DNA from: Prolixibacteraceae bacterium
GTDB taxonomy: Bacteria; Bacteroidota; Bacteroidia; Bacteroidales; Prolixibacteraceae
NCBI GenBank assembly: GCA_028683385.1
Contig: JAQUIJ010000012.1
Coordinates: forward strand, 141,518 to 205,517
Length of the DNA: 64,000 nt
Direction: 5' to 3'
Below, piece by piece: positions 17,192 through 25,961 of this stretch (its first letter is position 1; each line of letters starts with the position of its first letter). The translations under genes were made by a program, and so were the position numbers. The notes beneath the pieces were generated by a model. That model was not told the DNA's origin and made no database searches. It was given only the letters and a program-made list of their open reading frames with translations.

Positions 17192-18145
17192 TCACTTTTT
17201 GCCAATCAGCGGAACCAACGACCTGACGAAATCCATATCCAGCGATTCTTCGAACCGGGCTTCGTGGTAGCTGATACTGTTTGCTTTCAACCATTCTTTG
17301 GATCTTTGTTCAAGGAAATTTTTATTGGTGATCATCCTGAAAGTGATGAACTGAATGTCGGATTTGGGTTTCGATTTGTCCCAATAGGCCGGGTTCACTT
17401 TCATGATCTTGGGAAATCCCTCCATGGTACCTACCCTCGAAATCATCCCACTCATGGTGGCAGGTTTGTTCCAGTCTGTAGGAGGAACATTAGCCCATTC
17501 TCCATCAAGCATTTCCAGAGTCATTTTTCGCTGAATCTCATCCTTATTTCTCTTGTTTTCAGCAAAAACCACATCGAAAGCTTCTTTCACAGTAACCGGA
17601 AGCCAATAATTGGGCCGACTTGGGTCGTACAAGACAAAGCATTCGCCGTCGTAAACATCGATCCCGGGGGCAATGGTTTCTTTTTTTTCAGGAACACCAA
17701 AAAAATCGGGCTTTCGCGAGAAGCCACTTGTCCATCCCGGCTGTATCGTGTTAATATAAATTGACCATTCAGGAGGTTCGATCAATCCGCGAACTTCCCT
17801 TCCATCTTTCAACCGGTACCAGGCGGCAAATTCAAAGCTAATCCGGGCTGGCACCCCATAAACACCTTCGTATTGACAGGCAATAGAGTTGTAAATCCGG
17901 ACTCTGCCGTCGAAACCTTTCAATTCACTTAAAACAGGATTATTTCGTACAAGAATCACCAGTTCGGTAATTTTCTGGAAATTGGCGGCCACCTCTGCTT
18001 TGGTGAATCCACATTCAGTACTGGCGTAATCTGTGCGTTTCAGGATTTCAAACGTACCCGGATGATCAAGAATCAAGGGAAGTTCCTGGGCTTTGGAACC
18101 AACCGCAAAAACCAGAATGGACAGAATAATCAGGACAGATTTCAT
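17192..18145 (-). CDS. Exported protein of unknown function
   Basis: 317 residues with a signal peptide (MKSVLIILSILVFAVGSKAQ). The mature protein is mixed alpha/beta with many Trp/Tyr (FEFAAWYRLKDGREVRGLIEPPEWSIYI; GWTSGFSRKPDFFGV) and three cysteines. I recognise no known domain. The central PGIDVYDGECFVLYDPSRPNYW region and the helical KEAFDVVFAENKRNKDEIQRKM stretch suggest two subdomains. It lies between the YwqK-like gene (35 bp) and the 800-residue protein (24 bp), so it is surely part of the same transcript. Function unknown. Confidence 0.75.
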   Translation of the reverse strand: MKSVLIILSILVFAVGSKAQELPLILDHPGTFEILKRTDYASTECGFTKAEVAANFQKITELVILVRNNPVLSELKGFDGRVRIYNSIACQYEGVYGVPARISFEFAAWYRLKDGREVRGLIEPPEWSIYINTIQPGWTSGFSRKPDFFGVPEKKETIAPGIDVYDGECFVLYDPSRPNYWLPVTVKEAFDVVFAENKRNKDEIQRKMTLEMLDGEWANVPPTDWNKPATMSGMISRVGTMEGFPKIMKVNPAYWDKSKPKSDIQFITFRMITNKNFLEQRSKEWLKANSISYHEARFEESLDMDFVRSLVPLIGKK

Positions 18146-18180
18146 AGCTATATCAATTGAATATATTTTTCAGTAAGGTA

Positions 18181-18783
18181 TTAATACTGTGATTCTCCAT
18201 TGATGCTGCAGTGTTTTTTACCGGTTTTTTCTTCGTACCAATAGTGAATACTTTGTCCTGGTTTATCTTCCCAGATAACACGGCCTTGATCGTCGTATGA
18301 AATCGAATACACCAGCTCTCCCTGAGAGTAGGTGGTTTGGTTTTTGAGTTGACCGCTTTTCGAAAAGCTTTTTGTCTGTCCGGTAAATTTAGGAGCCTGT
18401 CCGGTAAAGTTGCTTTCACTTTTTAGCGCACCATCTTCATAGTATTCTTTAGAAAGGCCACTGACATCGCCCTCGGGCTTCATATTTCCTTCTGTTTTTA
18501 CCTGCCCGTTTTCGTAATAGGTTTTCAGGTATCCGTTAGGTTCTCCATCTTTGAAGTACTGATCGGAAACTAATTTCCCGGTTGTATTATAGAATTTATA
18601 CGACCCTTCGATTTTACCATCCTTCATGGTATATTCCTTGCAAACCTTACCATTGGGATAATACTCCTTTTTTGGCCCATTTAAAGGATCATCCTGAAGA
18701 GAAGACAATTGCTCGGCCCATACCGACGAATTGCTTGTGCAGTCAATGATCAGCACCGAAATAATAATCAAAAGAGTTCTCAT
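18181..18783 (-). CDS. Exported YwqK-family MORN-type repeat protein
   Basis: 200 residues. After a signal peptide (MRTLLIIISVLIIDCTSNSSVWA) the chain is a run of about 22-residue repeats of the form Y-x-N/D-G-x-x-x-x-E (KEYYPNGKVCKEYTMKDGKI; KFYNTTGKLVSDQYFKDGEP; KTYYENGQVKTEGNM; KEYYEDGALKSESNF). This is the beta-hairpin repeat of YwqK / antitoxin-component YwqK family proteins. In most Bacteroidota such proteins are surface-exposed or periplasmic scaffolds with no proven toxin link. It sits inside the OmpA-led exported-protein run. Confidence 0.85.
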   Translation of the reverse strand: MRTLLIIISVLIIDCTSNSSVWAEQLSSLQDDPLNGPKKEYYPNGKVCKEYTMKDGKIEGSYKFYNTTGKLVSDQYFKDGEPNGYLKTYYENGQVKTEGNMKPEGDVSGLSKEYYEDGALKSESNFTGQAPKFTGQTKSFSKSGQLKNQTTYSQGELVYSISYDDQGRVIWEDKPGQSIHYWYEEKTGKKHCSINGESQY

Positions 18784-18880
18784 TGTTTTACTGTTTTTCG
18801 ATTTGCGAAATTGGTTGGGTTATTTTGCAATAGCCGACACCAGCGTATTTTTAATGAGTCGTTTAAACAGTTAGTCTAAC

Positions 18881-20026
18881 TTATTTTTCTTTTCTGTTCA
18901 AGGTAAAATCAATCGTAATGGTTTGATTTTCATCGGTGATCGGATCTTTTACTTTTTTTGTATCCTTTTGCTGAAGAACTTTATCCGTAGTTTTACCATT
19001 ATATGGCCCAAAAATTACCTTTAACGGAACCCTGATATCTCTGGGAAATCTGTTGGTTTCTTCGGGTTCATTGTCGCAGGTTCCTTCTGCTTTCCTCGTG
19101 AGAATTTCTTCGCCTTGTACCGGAAGTGAAGTCCCTTTTGCCTTGAGCACATATTGTCCGTTTTCAAAAAATTCGAGTTCGATCCGGGTGTCGTCCTGCT
19201 TTTTTCCTTTAAACATGCTGTCGTGTGAAATGCCTTGACCTTTTATCTTCATCGAACTTTTCTTTGTTGTAACAAGTCCGCCTTCACGCCCCGATTCACA
19301 TTTATGACAGCCGTCTTCAATTGTTATTTTAGAGACTTCATCGGAATAAAATGTCATGCTTCCATCTGTACACGGAATGCCTTTTCGTACCAGCTTCCAC
19401 TCGCTGAACGTATGATTGTTAATTACCTCTTCCTTTCGGTACTGCTGATCCATCTGATTGCAGAAAACACTATATTCTTCCACATTGGTTGAATCGAGGT
19501 CTGAACTGATGGTTATCGAAACCGGGCCTGCGAAGGCACAAATTTCATATTTTGATAGTTTGTCAATCAGTTGTTTGGACATTTCATTCACACCCGATTT
19601 AATTCCCTGATAGTCCATTGTAGCCCAAGTGTATCCGGCATCGGCAATGCAATTTACATTCTTCCGTTCAAGGCAAATTGCCCGTACCATTATTTTCCTG
19701 CCTTCGAAGGTTTTCAGGCTCAATTTCACGAAATAGTCCCAATTCATGTCTTTACCAATGTCTAGCAGTTCCTGTTGATTTTCACCACCTAAAAGTTGGT
19801 TTAATCTTTCTCTTGACAACCTCGTCCGTATTCCGCTATGCTTGGTGATTTTTGCACAAGGGAAGGCATCTTTCAGGTAGCTTTCCATCACCGTTTCATA
19901 CGAATCGGTGTATTTTACAGCAGTATCTCCTGCCGCAACACAAACTATCAGGAAGTTTGGCTCAATGCTTTTAGCTGATAAAGAACAGACTAACAACACC
20001 ATTGCAATCAGATAGATTTGTTTCAT
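18881..20026 (-). CDS. Exported protein with possible CsgG/LpoB-like N-terminal fold
   Basis: 381 residues, signal peptide 1-20. The first ~170 residues (SYETVMESYLKDAFPCAKI ... MNWDYFVKLSLKTFEGRKIMVRAICLE ... NEMSKQLIDKLSKYEI) have the strand-helix order seen in CsgG/LpoB/TolB-N-type periplasmic domains, which is a tentative resemblance only. The C-terminal 200 residues are beta-rich, with a cysteine cluster (DGCHKCESGREGG) and a basic tail. It overlaps the leucine-rich-repeat gene by 4 bp (ATGA), so their translation is coupled. Confidence 0.72.
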   Translation of the reverse strand: MKQIYLIAMVLLVCSLSAKSIEPNFLIVCVAAGDTAVKYTDSYETVMESYLKDAFPCAKITKHSGIRTRLSRERLNQLLGGENQQELLDIGKDMNWDYFVKLSLKTFEGRKIMVRAICLERKNVNCIADAGYTWATMDYQGIKSGVNEMSKQLIDKLSKYEICAFAGPVSITISSDLDSTNVEEYSVFCNQMDQQYRKEEVINNHTFSEWKLVRKGIPCTDGSMTFYSDEVSKITIEDGCHKCESGREGGLVTTKKSSMKIKGQGISHDSMFKGKKQDDTRIELEFFENGQYVLKAKGTSLPVQGEEILTRKAEGTCDNEPEETNRFPRDIRVPLKVIFGPYNGKTTDKVLQQKDTKKVKDPITDENQTITIDFTLNRKEK

Positions 20027-20928
20027 TCTGATATAATTTTACAGTTAGGTAGTAGTTTCCCGATTTTGCTGATTTCATCAGCACTAATTTGTGTTTTGGC
20101 TATTCCAAGTTCGCTTAGTTTTTTCAACGGGCTTATTTCTCCAATGATTGACGGGAGTGGATTTATATCTACATATAAAGTTTGTAACCCGGTCAGGTTT
20201 GAAAATGAGGAAGGAAGCTGATTAATATTATCATTAAAAAGCCCGACATGGATCAATTTACCAAAATTCCCTAGTCGTTCAGGAAGGACAGAAACCGAGC
20301 TGCCAAAGTTGATAATGTAAAGTTCCTCTAATGGATAATCCGCTGCATTTTTCAGAATTTTCTCCAGATCGACAGCTGTGCCTTTTGTATCGCTGGTAAC
20401 AATCAATGTTGTGATCCCTTTAAACATCGTCATTTGGTCAATGATCAGATTTATTTGCGGCCACGACAAGTTGAGAACCAGAGTTGGAATGGATTCGAGC
20501 CACTCGTTGTTTTTAATCGCTGGATTTTCGTCTTCCTTGTATTCCTCCACAATTTCTTCGCGCAACGGTTCGTCCAAATCCCATTTGCCTTTGCCACCTT
20601 CCTTAACGATTTTCATCATCTGGTTCCACAATTTGTTACTGTAATCATCGTTTTCCTGCTGAATTTTGGCTGCTTCTTCAGGTTTTATGCCTTCACTCCC
20701 CGGTGGCAGGGTTTGTGGTTTGCCTTGCCGAAGGGCTGAAGTCAATTTGGCTGCCAGTTCCTGAATTTTTACATTGGCTGCTTTCGCGGCTACCGGATCG
20801 CTCCAATTGGTAGTTTTCCGAATAGCAGACATTTGGGCGCGAATGGAAGCTGCATCATTGCCTGCATTTTGGGTAATACCAGATAAACAAATCACCAAAA
20901 ACAGAAAAAGGATTTGGATTTTTTTCAT
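20023..20928 (-). CDS. Exported leucine-rich-repeat protein
   Basis: 301 residues with a signal peptide (IQILFLFLVICLSGITQ). A helical N-terminal half (Gln/Lys-rich, about 25-140) precedes several leucine-rich repeats in the C-terminal half (LPERLGNFGKLIHVGLFNDN; LPSSFSNLTGLQTLYVDINP; ISPLKKLSELGIAKTQ). LRR arcs bind protein or glycan ligands. The gene is translationally coupled to the next one (4-bp overlap) and 39 bp from the coiled-coil gene upstream, placing it in the OmpA-led run. Ligand unknown. Confidence 0.83.
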   Translation of the reverse strand: MKKIQILFLFLVICLSGITQNAGNDAASIRAQMSAIRKTTNWSDPVAAKAANVKIQELAAKLTSALRQGKPQTLPPGSEGIKPEEAAKIQQENDDYSNKLWNQMMKIVKEGGKGKWDLDEPLREEIVEEYKEDENPAIKNNEWLESIPTLVLNLSWPQINLIIDQMTMFKGITTLIVTSDTKGTAVDLEKILKNAADYPLEELYIINFGSSVSVLPERLGNFGKLIHVGLFNDNINQLPSSFSNLTGLQTLYVDINPLPSIIGEISPLKKLSELGIAKTQISADEISKIGKLLPNCKIISE

Positions 20929-20967
20929 TGTGATTGGTTCTAAAACTTGTTTTATAATGGAACTATC

Positions 20968-22002
20968 TCATTCTGCGCCGATATATACATATTTCGGACT
21001 GATGTGGTTGTAACGGTAAACATCGCTTAATTTGCTAAGATATGCCTCGATTTGCTGAAGTCCCATCATTCCGGGTTCGGAACTGAGATCAACGCCGGTT
21101 TGTGCGGCGCTGACCTGATTGGTCAGCTTTTCAAGCCGGTAATAAGGAGTAAGAGATGCCTGAATGAAACTTTTGTATTTCGACAAAATGTCCAGATACT
21201 TTGGGCTTTGCAGGTTGCAATAACTAATCTGGAGATTCCTGATCGAATTACTTAACGACTTTATTGCATCATCATTCTGCCTGTTCTCTTTCTTATATTC
21301 TTCATTCAGTTTGGCCTCCAGTTCATCTATTTGCGTTAGCAGGGCCTGAGCATTTTCGTCTTTCTCCAGATCCTCAAATTGCTTCATGTATTTCATCGAT
21401 TGGGCTCCAAGGCTGTCGGCCAGTTGCTTTTGTTTTTGCACCAGTTTAAAATCTTTCATATCGGCAGCAGTTTTTTGCTGATAAGCTTTCGGGTCGGCCA
21501 TCACTTCGGCTTTCTTTTCCGTAGCATAAGCTTCGGTCCAGGACGTTTTTCCGGCTTTATCCATTTTTTTCAGGTTTTCGACTTCGCCCATCGAAATGTT
21601 CATACTTTGTTGCATCATCTGATCGGCCAGCGCTTTTTTCTGTTCTTTGTAAGCCTTCGCCTGATCGCCGGTAGCTCCCTTGCTCTGCTTTTCCAATGCC
21701 ATCATCTGCTGCATCAATTCGGGCGACACTCCCGTGCGTGCCATGGCATTTTGCTGCATCTTACTTTTATTCCGGTCTACTTTATTTTCGATCTCATCTT
21801 TTCGACGTGAGATCTCCTCCTGCAACTGGTCGTGCACTTCCCCGACCCTCTTTATAAAACCAGACTTAGCATCATTTTCACCCTCGGCACAAATGCCCCC
21901 GGGGGGACTTGGTAATAAACCGATGAAGGCTTCGGGCATGGTTTGAGCCTTAGCGACAAATACAACTAAAATAAAAATGAATACGGCAAGAATTGTTTTC
22001 AT
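20968..22002 (-). CDS. Exported coiled-coil protein
   Basis: 344 residues from the ATG at 22002. The in-frame start at 22035 would put 11 residues before the signal peptide MKTILAVFIFILVVFVAKAQ. The mature chain is almost wholly alpha-helical and charged, with long Lys/Glu/Gln/Met-rich heptads (VHDQLQEEISRRKDEIENKV; LTQIDELEAKLNEEYKKENR). It probably forms an extended periplasmic coiled coil. No domain is recognised. It follows the OmpA gene by about 145 bp, with a small hairpin between. Confidence 0.78.
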   Translation of the reverse strand: MKTILAVFIFILVVFVAKAQTMPEAFIGLLPSPPGGICAEGENDAKSGFIKRVGEVHDQLQEEISRRKDEIENKVDRNKSKMQQNAMARTGVSPELMQQMMALEKQSKGATGDQAKAYKEQKKALADQMMQQSMNISMGEVENLKKMDKAGKTSWTEAYATEKKAEVMADPKAYQQKTAADMKDFKLVQKQKQLADSLGAQSMKYMKQFEDLEKDENAQALLTQIDELEAKLNEEYKKENRQNDDAIKSLSNSIRNLQISYCNLQSPKYLDILSKYKSFIQASLTPYYRLEKLTNQVSAAQTGVDLSSEPGMMGLQQIEAYLSKLSDVYRYNHISPKYVYIGAE

Positions 22003-22104
22003 AATCAATTTATTTAAATGAGGTAAAGTCCACATACGATCAGATTTAACCTGGCAATATTTTCAGCAAAGGATCTTAGTGTTTGAGATACTTGTGTGCG
22101 AAGT

Positions 22105-22133
22105 GGGCAGACTCCTGACTTTGGGAGCCTGCC
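22105..22133 (-). other. Intercistronic stem-loop after the OmpA gene
   Basis: GGGCAGACTCC (22105-22115) can pair with GGAGCCTGCC (22124-22133) with one mismatch. On the minus strand it follows the OmpA-type stop by about 13 nt but has no T tract. It may be an mRNA-stabilising or partial-termination hairpin that sets the ratio of OmpA to downstream products. Confidence 0.4.
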
Positions 22134-22146
22134 TATTTGAAAAAAA

Positions 22147-23394
22147 TTACTGTTTGATGAATTCCACCCTTCGGTTAAGCGCTTTATTGGAAGGAGTGTC
22201 GTTTGGCGCCACCGGCTGGGTTTCTCCCATACCATCGGTAAACAGCCTGTCTGCATTCACTCCAAATGTTTTGGCAAGTTCGGCTTTTACTGATGCAGCG
22301 CGACGTTTCGAAAGATCGAGGTTTGCTGCATCCTGTCCGTCAGAATCAGTGTGACCAACAATTTTTACATTAACATCAGGCACTTCATTCAATATTTTGG
22401 CAATATCGTTTAAAGTTCCATAAGATTCGGGTTTTACTACATCCTTGTTTACATCGAAATAAATTCCGTAGGTAACTAGTTTGCCTTCTGTTAACAACTT
22501 GTTCCTGGTATCGGGCGAAGCAGTGGTAATTTTTATATTACTGACATAAGAAGCGCACGAAGCTCCTCTGTACAGCATGAATCCAAATCGGGTAAACTTA
22601 CTGTTGTCATAAAGGTTTGTGGGCATATCCAACACCTTTGCTCCTTTATGATATATGCGTACTCGCCGGTTTTGTACCCAAACAATTATATGATTTACCT
22701 TCTCTTCTTCAACCGGGTTTAAAGTCGAATTTCCACTAATTCTTGGACTTCCGGACTTTATCCCATATGATTCCCATCCTGTTTTTGCGATATTGATGAT
22801 CAGTCCGGTTTGGCTTGCGTAAGGATCACTCATTTCTTTATACCCGTTTTCGCCATAAATTGCAAGGCCAACAGCATATCGTGGAGCGCCTTTTTTAGGA
22901 ACGACATCAAATTCAACTATGAAATTTTTAGGGAATTCTATTTCCTTTAAAAACCACCAATTACCTTCGGTAGCATTCAGATTGAGCCAGTTGCCGGGGG
23001 CAATACTTAGTGTGTTCACCTCTCCTGATTTGTTGGTGGTCCAAAGTGCCGGAAAATCACCCACAGCGTCCTGGCTGAAATCTTCATACAAAAGGACTTT
23101 GTCGCCTGGAACAAAATCGTAATTCGAAAAAGCTTTCAATGATTGCTTTGAATCTTGATTGCTGGTTTGTGACTGATCGACAGCAGTGCTGTCCTGCCCA
23201 TCTTTTTTCTTTTTAAACAGGTCTTTTACCCCATTTTCAACTTTATCCAGTCCTTTGTTAATACCTTGATCAACGTTTTTGTTTGTTCTGTTGTTGGTCT
23301 GTCGTTTTAATTTATCTTTTAAATTGATTTGGGCATCAACGTTGATAAATCCCAGACAAAAAATAAATACGATAAATAATTTTACAGTTTTCAT
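22147..23394 (-). CDS. OmpA-family peptidoglycan-binding protein with lectin-like domain
   Basis: 415 residues from the ATG at 23394, which directly precedes a signal peptide (KTVKLFIVFIFCLGFINVDAQ). The ORF is open to 23463, but that extension is not signal-like. Order: Lys/Asn-rich linker with short repeats (about 25-75), a concanavalin-like beta sandwich at about 95-285 (LLYEDFSQDAVGDFPALW ... TRFGFMLYRGASCASYVSNIKI), then an OmpA C-terminal domain at about 300-415 (VNVKIVGHTDSDG; LDLSKRRAASVKAEL; NRRVEF). The last anchors it to peptidoglycan. As first gene of the run it may be the structural anchor for the exported proteins encoded after it. Confidence 0.88.
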   Translation of the reverse strand: MKTVKLFIVFIFCLGFINVDAQINLKDKLKRQTNNRTNKNVDQGINKGLDKVENGVKDLFKKKKDGQDSTAVDQSQTSNQDSKQSLKAFSNYDFVPGDKVLLYEDFSQDAVGDFPALWTTNKSGEVNTLSIAPGNWLNLNATEGNWWFLKEIEFPKNFIVEFDVVPKKGAPRYAVGLAIYGENGYKEMSDPYASQTGLIINIAKTGWESYGIKSGSPRISGNSTLNPVEEEKVNHIIVWVQNRRVRIYHKGAKVLDMPTNLYDNSKFTRFGFMLYRGASCASYVSNIKITTASPDTRNKLLTEGKLVTYGIYFDVNKDVVKPESYGTLNDIAKILNEVPDVNVKIVGHTDSDGQDAANLDLSKRRAASVKAELAKTFGVNADRLFTDGMGETQPVAPNDTPSNKALNRRVEFIKQ

Positions 23395-23759
23395 ACTATT
23401 GATTTTATGGTTTTTAAGATAACAATTCTTATCCCGGAATAAACTCATAATCACTTGCATCAAAACTACACGTTCTCTGTCTATTTAAATTTTCATATTA
23501 AAGTTAGTGAACTTTAACATTCCATTCATTTCATATTCAATATATTTTCAAGTAATTTTTTGCAGTCGTAAAAGCCTGATATTATCCGAAGTAGCTTATT
23601 TGTAGAATGGATACCAACAATCAGTTTTTAATTGAAGTATAATAAAAAAATCTGGCGATTCGGTAACGCGTTGTGTAGTCGAAAATCAATCGTAGAGTTG
23701 ATGTATAAATCCTGAAATGTTGTAGGTTACAGGTTAAAATTCGAAAGAGTTTTGCGGAA
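23395..23759. other. Gene-free stretch upstream of the OmpA-led operon
   Basis: No coding region is supported. The half nearer the OmpA gene carries a promoter and an inverted repeat (see 23461-23517). The other half, nearer the stop of the FtsX-type permease gene, shows no clear terminator or site. Confidence 0.6.
23461..23517 (-). promoter_or_regulatory. Promoter and putative operator of the OmpA-led operon
   Basis: The minus strand has TAGTTTTG (23461-23468), an exact TAnnTTTG -7 element. A weak -33 (TTTA, 23486-23489) lies 17 nt upstream. Just beyond is a perfect 8-bp inverted repeat, TTAAAGTT/AACTTTAA (23498-23505 and 23510-23517). Its place upstream of a poor -33 suggests an activator site. 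Confidence 0.45.
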
Positions 23760-24995
23760 TTATTTCACAGGACCATTCAGGTATTTCCCTGAGATAAACC
23801 GAATGGGATACCAGGCTGCCAAAAAGCCAATGCCTGTAACAAGTAGAAAAATAGCCAGCAGATCGCTAATCCGGATCTCGACCGGATAACTTGAGAATAT
23901 GAATGAGCCATCGTTCCCGGGGATTTTAAGGATTCCGAATTCCATCTGAATCCAACAGATCAGAATGCCAAGAATTAGTCCCAAAGTAGCTCCGGCCAGC
24001 GAAATCATCCATCCCTCGAAAAGGAAAATGGTGCGAACCAGTTTCTGGTTGGCTCCCATGCTTTGAAGTATCGCTATGTCGGCCTTTTTGTCTATTATAA
24101 GCATCGAAAGCGATCCCAGGATGTTGAACGAGGCGATAACTAAAATAAAAGCCAGAATAAAGAAAATGGCCCATTTTTCGGATTGCATCACCTTGTAAAA
24201 AAGTTCGTGTTGTTCGAACTGCGTTTTAACTGCAAACTGATTGCCCAGTATATGCGCTATTTCATCCTTGATAATATCTTCGGATGTGTCTTTTGTCAAA
24301 CCAACTTCAATTGCACTCACACGATTTTCCATCTGGAATAATTCCTGAGCAAAATCAAAAGGAACCAACACGTATTTGGAGTCAATTTCCTGTTGATTGG
24401 CAAATATTCCAGAGGCATAAATGGTGTTGTGGTTAAAGGTGTTTTCTAATGTTGGTCGTCCTTTTGATCCTTTTTGCAGGGTGTAAATGTGAATTGGATC
24501 GGTAAAGCTGAGGCCAACTGAAAGGTAATAGGCAACTCCTTGTCCAACCAATGCAAACGGAACATGATCAGCTTCGAGCAAAAAACGGCCACTGGTAATG
24601 CTGCTGGTATCTAATCTGGAAACCTGGTTGTAATTGGCCGGAACTCCCTTGATTGTGGCGAAGTACTGACGATTGCCATACATCAAAAAGGCGTCTTCTT
24701 CGATAATTGGAGTAACTGTTGAAATACCTGTAATCTGTTTAATTTTATCGATATCGATTGAATTCAATTCAAACGACTTGCCTTTAGTAGTGTTGGTAAT
24801 TTTTATATCAGGATCGAATGTGGAGAAGAGCGATTTGATTGAAAAATCGAGCCCGTTGAAAACCGATAAAATGACCACCAGCGCAAATGTGCCAACAGTT
24901 ACCCCCGCAATCGATACTCCGGAAATGATGTTGATTACATTGACCGATTTTTTTGAAATCAGGTAACGACGGGCGATATAGAAGGCGGTTTTCAA
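23760..24995 (-). CDS. FtsX/LolCE-type ABC transporter permease
   Basis: 411 residues with a TTG start at 24995; an in-frame stop lies two codons upstream and no ATG is available before the conserved FYIARRYLISKKSVNVIN opening. One N-terminal membrane helix (about 25-50), a periplasmic MacB-PCD-like domain (about 60-260) and three C-terminal helices (about 270-400, including ASFNILGSLSMLIIDKKADIA) give the FtsX/LolC/LolE layout. It probably takes part in lipoprotein release from the inner membrane or a related export step. The ATPase is not encoded here. A 7-bp repeat array (24996-25030) directly precedes the start. Confidence 0.88.
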   Translation of the reverse strand: MKTAFYIARRYLISKKSVNVINIISGVSIAGVTVGTFALVVILSVFNGLDFSIKSLFSTFDPDIKITNTTKGKSFELNSIDIDKIKQITGISTVTPIIEEDAFLMYGNRQYFATIKGVPANYNQVSRLDTSSITSGRFLLEADHVPFALVGQGVAYYLSVGLSFTDPIHIYTLQKGSKGRPTLENTFNHNTIYASGIFANQQEIDSKYVLVPFDFAQELFQMENRVSAIEVGLTKDTSEDIIKDEIAHILGNQFAVKTQFEQHELFYKVMQSEKWAIFFILAFILVIASFNILGSLSMLIIDKKADIAILQSMGANQKLVRTIFLFEGWMISLAGATLGLILGILICWIQMEFGILKIPGNDGSFIFSSYPVEIRISDLLAIFLLVTGIGFLAAWYPIRFISGKYLNGPVK

Positions 24996-25030
24996 TATTT
25001 ACCAATTATCTATTTACAATTTACTATTTC
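24996..25030 (-). repeat. Degenerate heptanucleotide repeat array A
   Basis: Read on the minus strand the 35 bp break into five 7-mers, for example TAAATTG, TAAATAG and ATAATTG. The array abuts the TTG start of the permease gene. Confidence 0.6.
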
Positions 25031-25065
25031 CCTTTTCCAATGACGAGCTACTCTTTTCCAGCCAT

Positions 25066-25887
25066 TTACTTCCAGGCTTTTACGATTAATCCGGTTCCGC
25101 TTTTGTGTTTCATTCCGAGATCAAAAAAGTTCAGGATGAGGGCAAACGGATAAACGATGAGGTAGTAGAACGGTAAAATTACAAAGAACAGTTTACTCGC
25201 TCCGAGCATCAGAATCGGGTATTTCATCGACAGTTTCCAGGATATTTTGCCTGGGTTACCATACGAATAGCGCGCTTCAATTTTTGAGAATCCAACCGAT
25301 TTCAGTTTGGTTTCAATATCTGTAATGTTGTATCCGTCGCGAACGTGTTCGTCAATAAAACCGTGAACACCATCTTCGTGATCATGGTCATGCGAGTCGG
25401 ATCCGCCCTGATCTGATGGAGTTGAAATCAGCAACAATGCACCTTTTCTCATCGAAGCATAAAAATTCCGGAAAACCTGCACATCTTCCTCAATGTGCTC
25501 CATCACGTCAACTGAAAGGATCAGGTCGTATTTATCCGGTTCCTGAAATTGAGTGAGATCGGCCAGTTCGAACTGTACCCTATTTGCCAGTCCTGACTTT
25601 TGCATAAATTGGTTGCAATCTTCAATCTGCTCCGGCTTGATATCAACAGCTTTAATGTTTGCCTGAGGAAACCAGCGCGACATCCGGTAAGTGTATTGTC
25701 CAAAACCCGATCCGGCATCCAGAATAGATTTCACTTCAGGAGTAGAATGGGTACGTTTACGAAGTTCTTTGCGGATATGCCATGCCCGAAGCAACAGCAG
25801 GTCGAGCAACTGATAAAACAGCTTGCGTAAAAGCGGAGTCTGGTTAAATACTTTTCCCAGTGAGTGTTTAATCGGATCGTATTGCAT
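25066..25887 (-). CDS. Class I SAM-dependent methyltransferase
   Basis: 273 residues. Motif I of the Rossmann-like methyltransferase fold is ILDAGSGFGQYTYRMS (about residues 55-70). Motif II is around ANIKAVDIKPEQ, and the post-motif region is DLILSVDVMEHIEED with the common VxEH signature of small-molecule/lipid methyltransferases. The C-terminus has a hydrophobic segment (LFFVILPFYYLIVYPFALI) that may dock on a membrane. The substrate is unknown; ubiquinone/menaquinone or lipid-like substrates are only possibilities. It lies between rbfA and the permease gene on the same strand. Confidence 0.85.
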   Translation of the reverse strand: MQYDPIKHSLGKVFNQTPLLRKLFYQLLDLLLLRAWHIRKELRKRTHSTPEVKSILDAGSGFGQYTYRMSRWFPQANIKAVDIKPEQIEDCNQFMQKSGLANRVQFELADLTQFQEPDKYDLILSVDVMEHIEEDVQVFRNFYASMRKGALLLISTPSDQGGSDSHDHDHEDGVHGFIDEHVRDGYNITDIETKLKSVGFSKIEARYSYGNPGKISWKLSMKYPILMLGASKLFFVILPFYYLIVYPFALILNFFDLGMKHKSGTGLIVKAWK

Positions 25888-25888
25888 T

Positions 25889-25923
25889 TTTTTAGAAAAA
25901 AGGAATGAGGAAAAAGGAAAAAG
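25889..25923 (-). repeat. Degenerate heptanucleotide repeat array B
   Basis: On the minus strand five 7-mers run in phase up to the methyltransferase ATG at 25887. The first two are identical (CTTTTTC) and the third is CTCATTC. The array also supplies the T-rich tail of the rbfA terminator. Confidence 0.6.
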
Positions 25924-25957
25924 TGATCAGTCGCAGAATCTTGCATTTCTGATCACT
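25917..25957 (-). terminator. Intrinsic terminator of rbfA
   Basis: The perfect 9-bp stem AGTGATCAG / CTGATCACT (25922-25930 and 25949-25957), read on the minus strand, is followed by TTTTTCC. It begins 5 bp after the rbfA stop. Confidence 0.75.
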
Positions 25958-25961
25958 GAGA

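Noticed and set aside
17264..17764. 166-residue plus-strand ORF opposite the 317-residue exported protein
   Set aside because: Antisense shadow; the minus-strand gene has a signal peptide and fits the operon.
18181..18783. Toxin-antitoxin call for the YwqK-family gene
   Set aside because: The family name is historical; there is no toxin gene beside it and the protein is exported among structural proteins.
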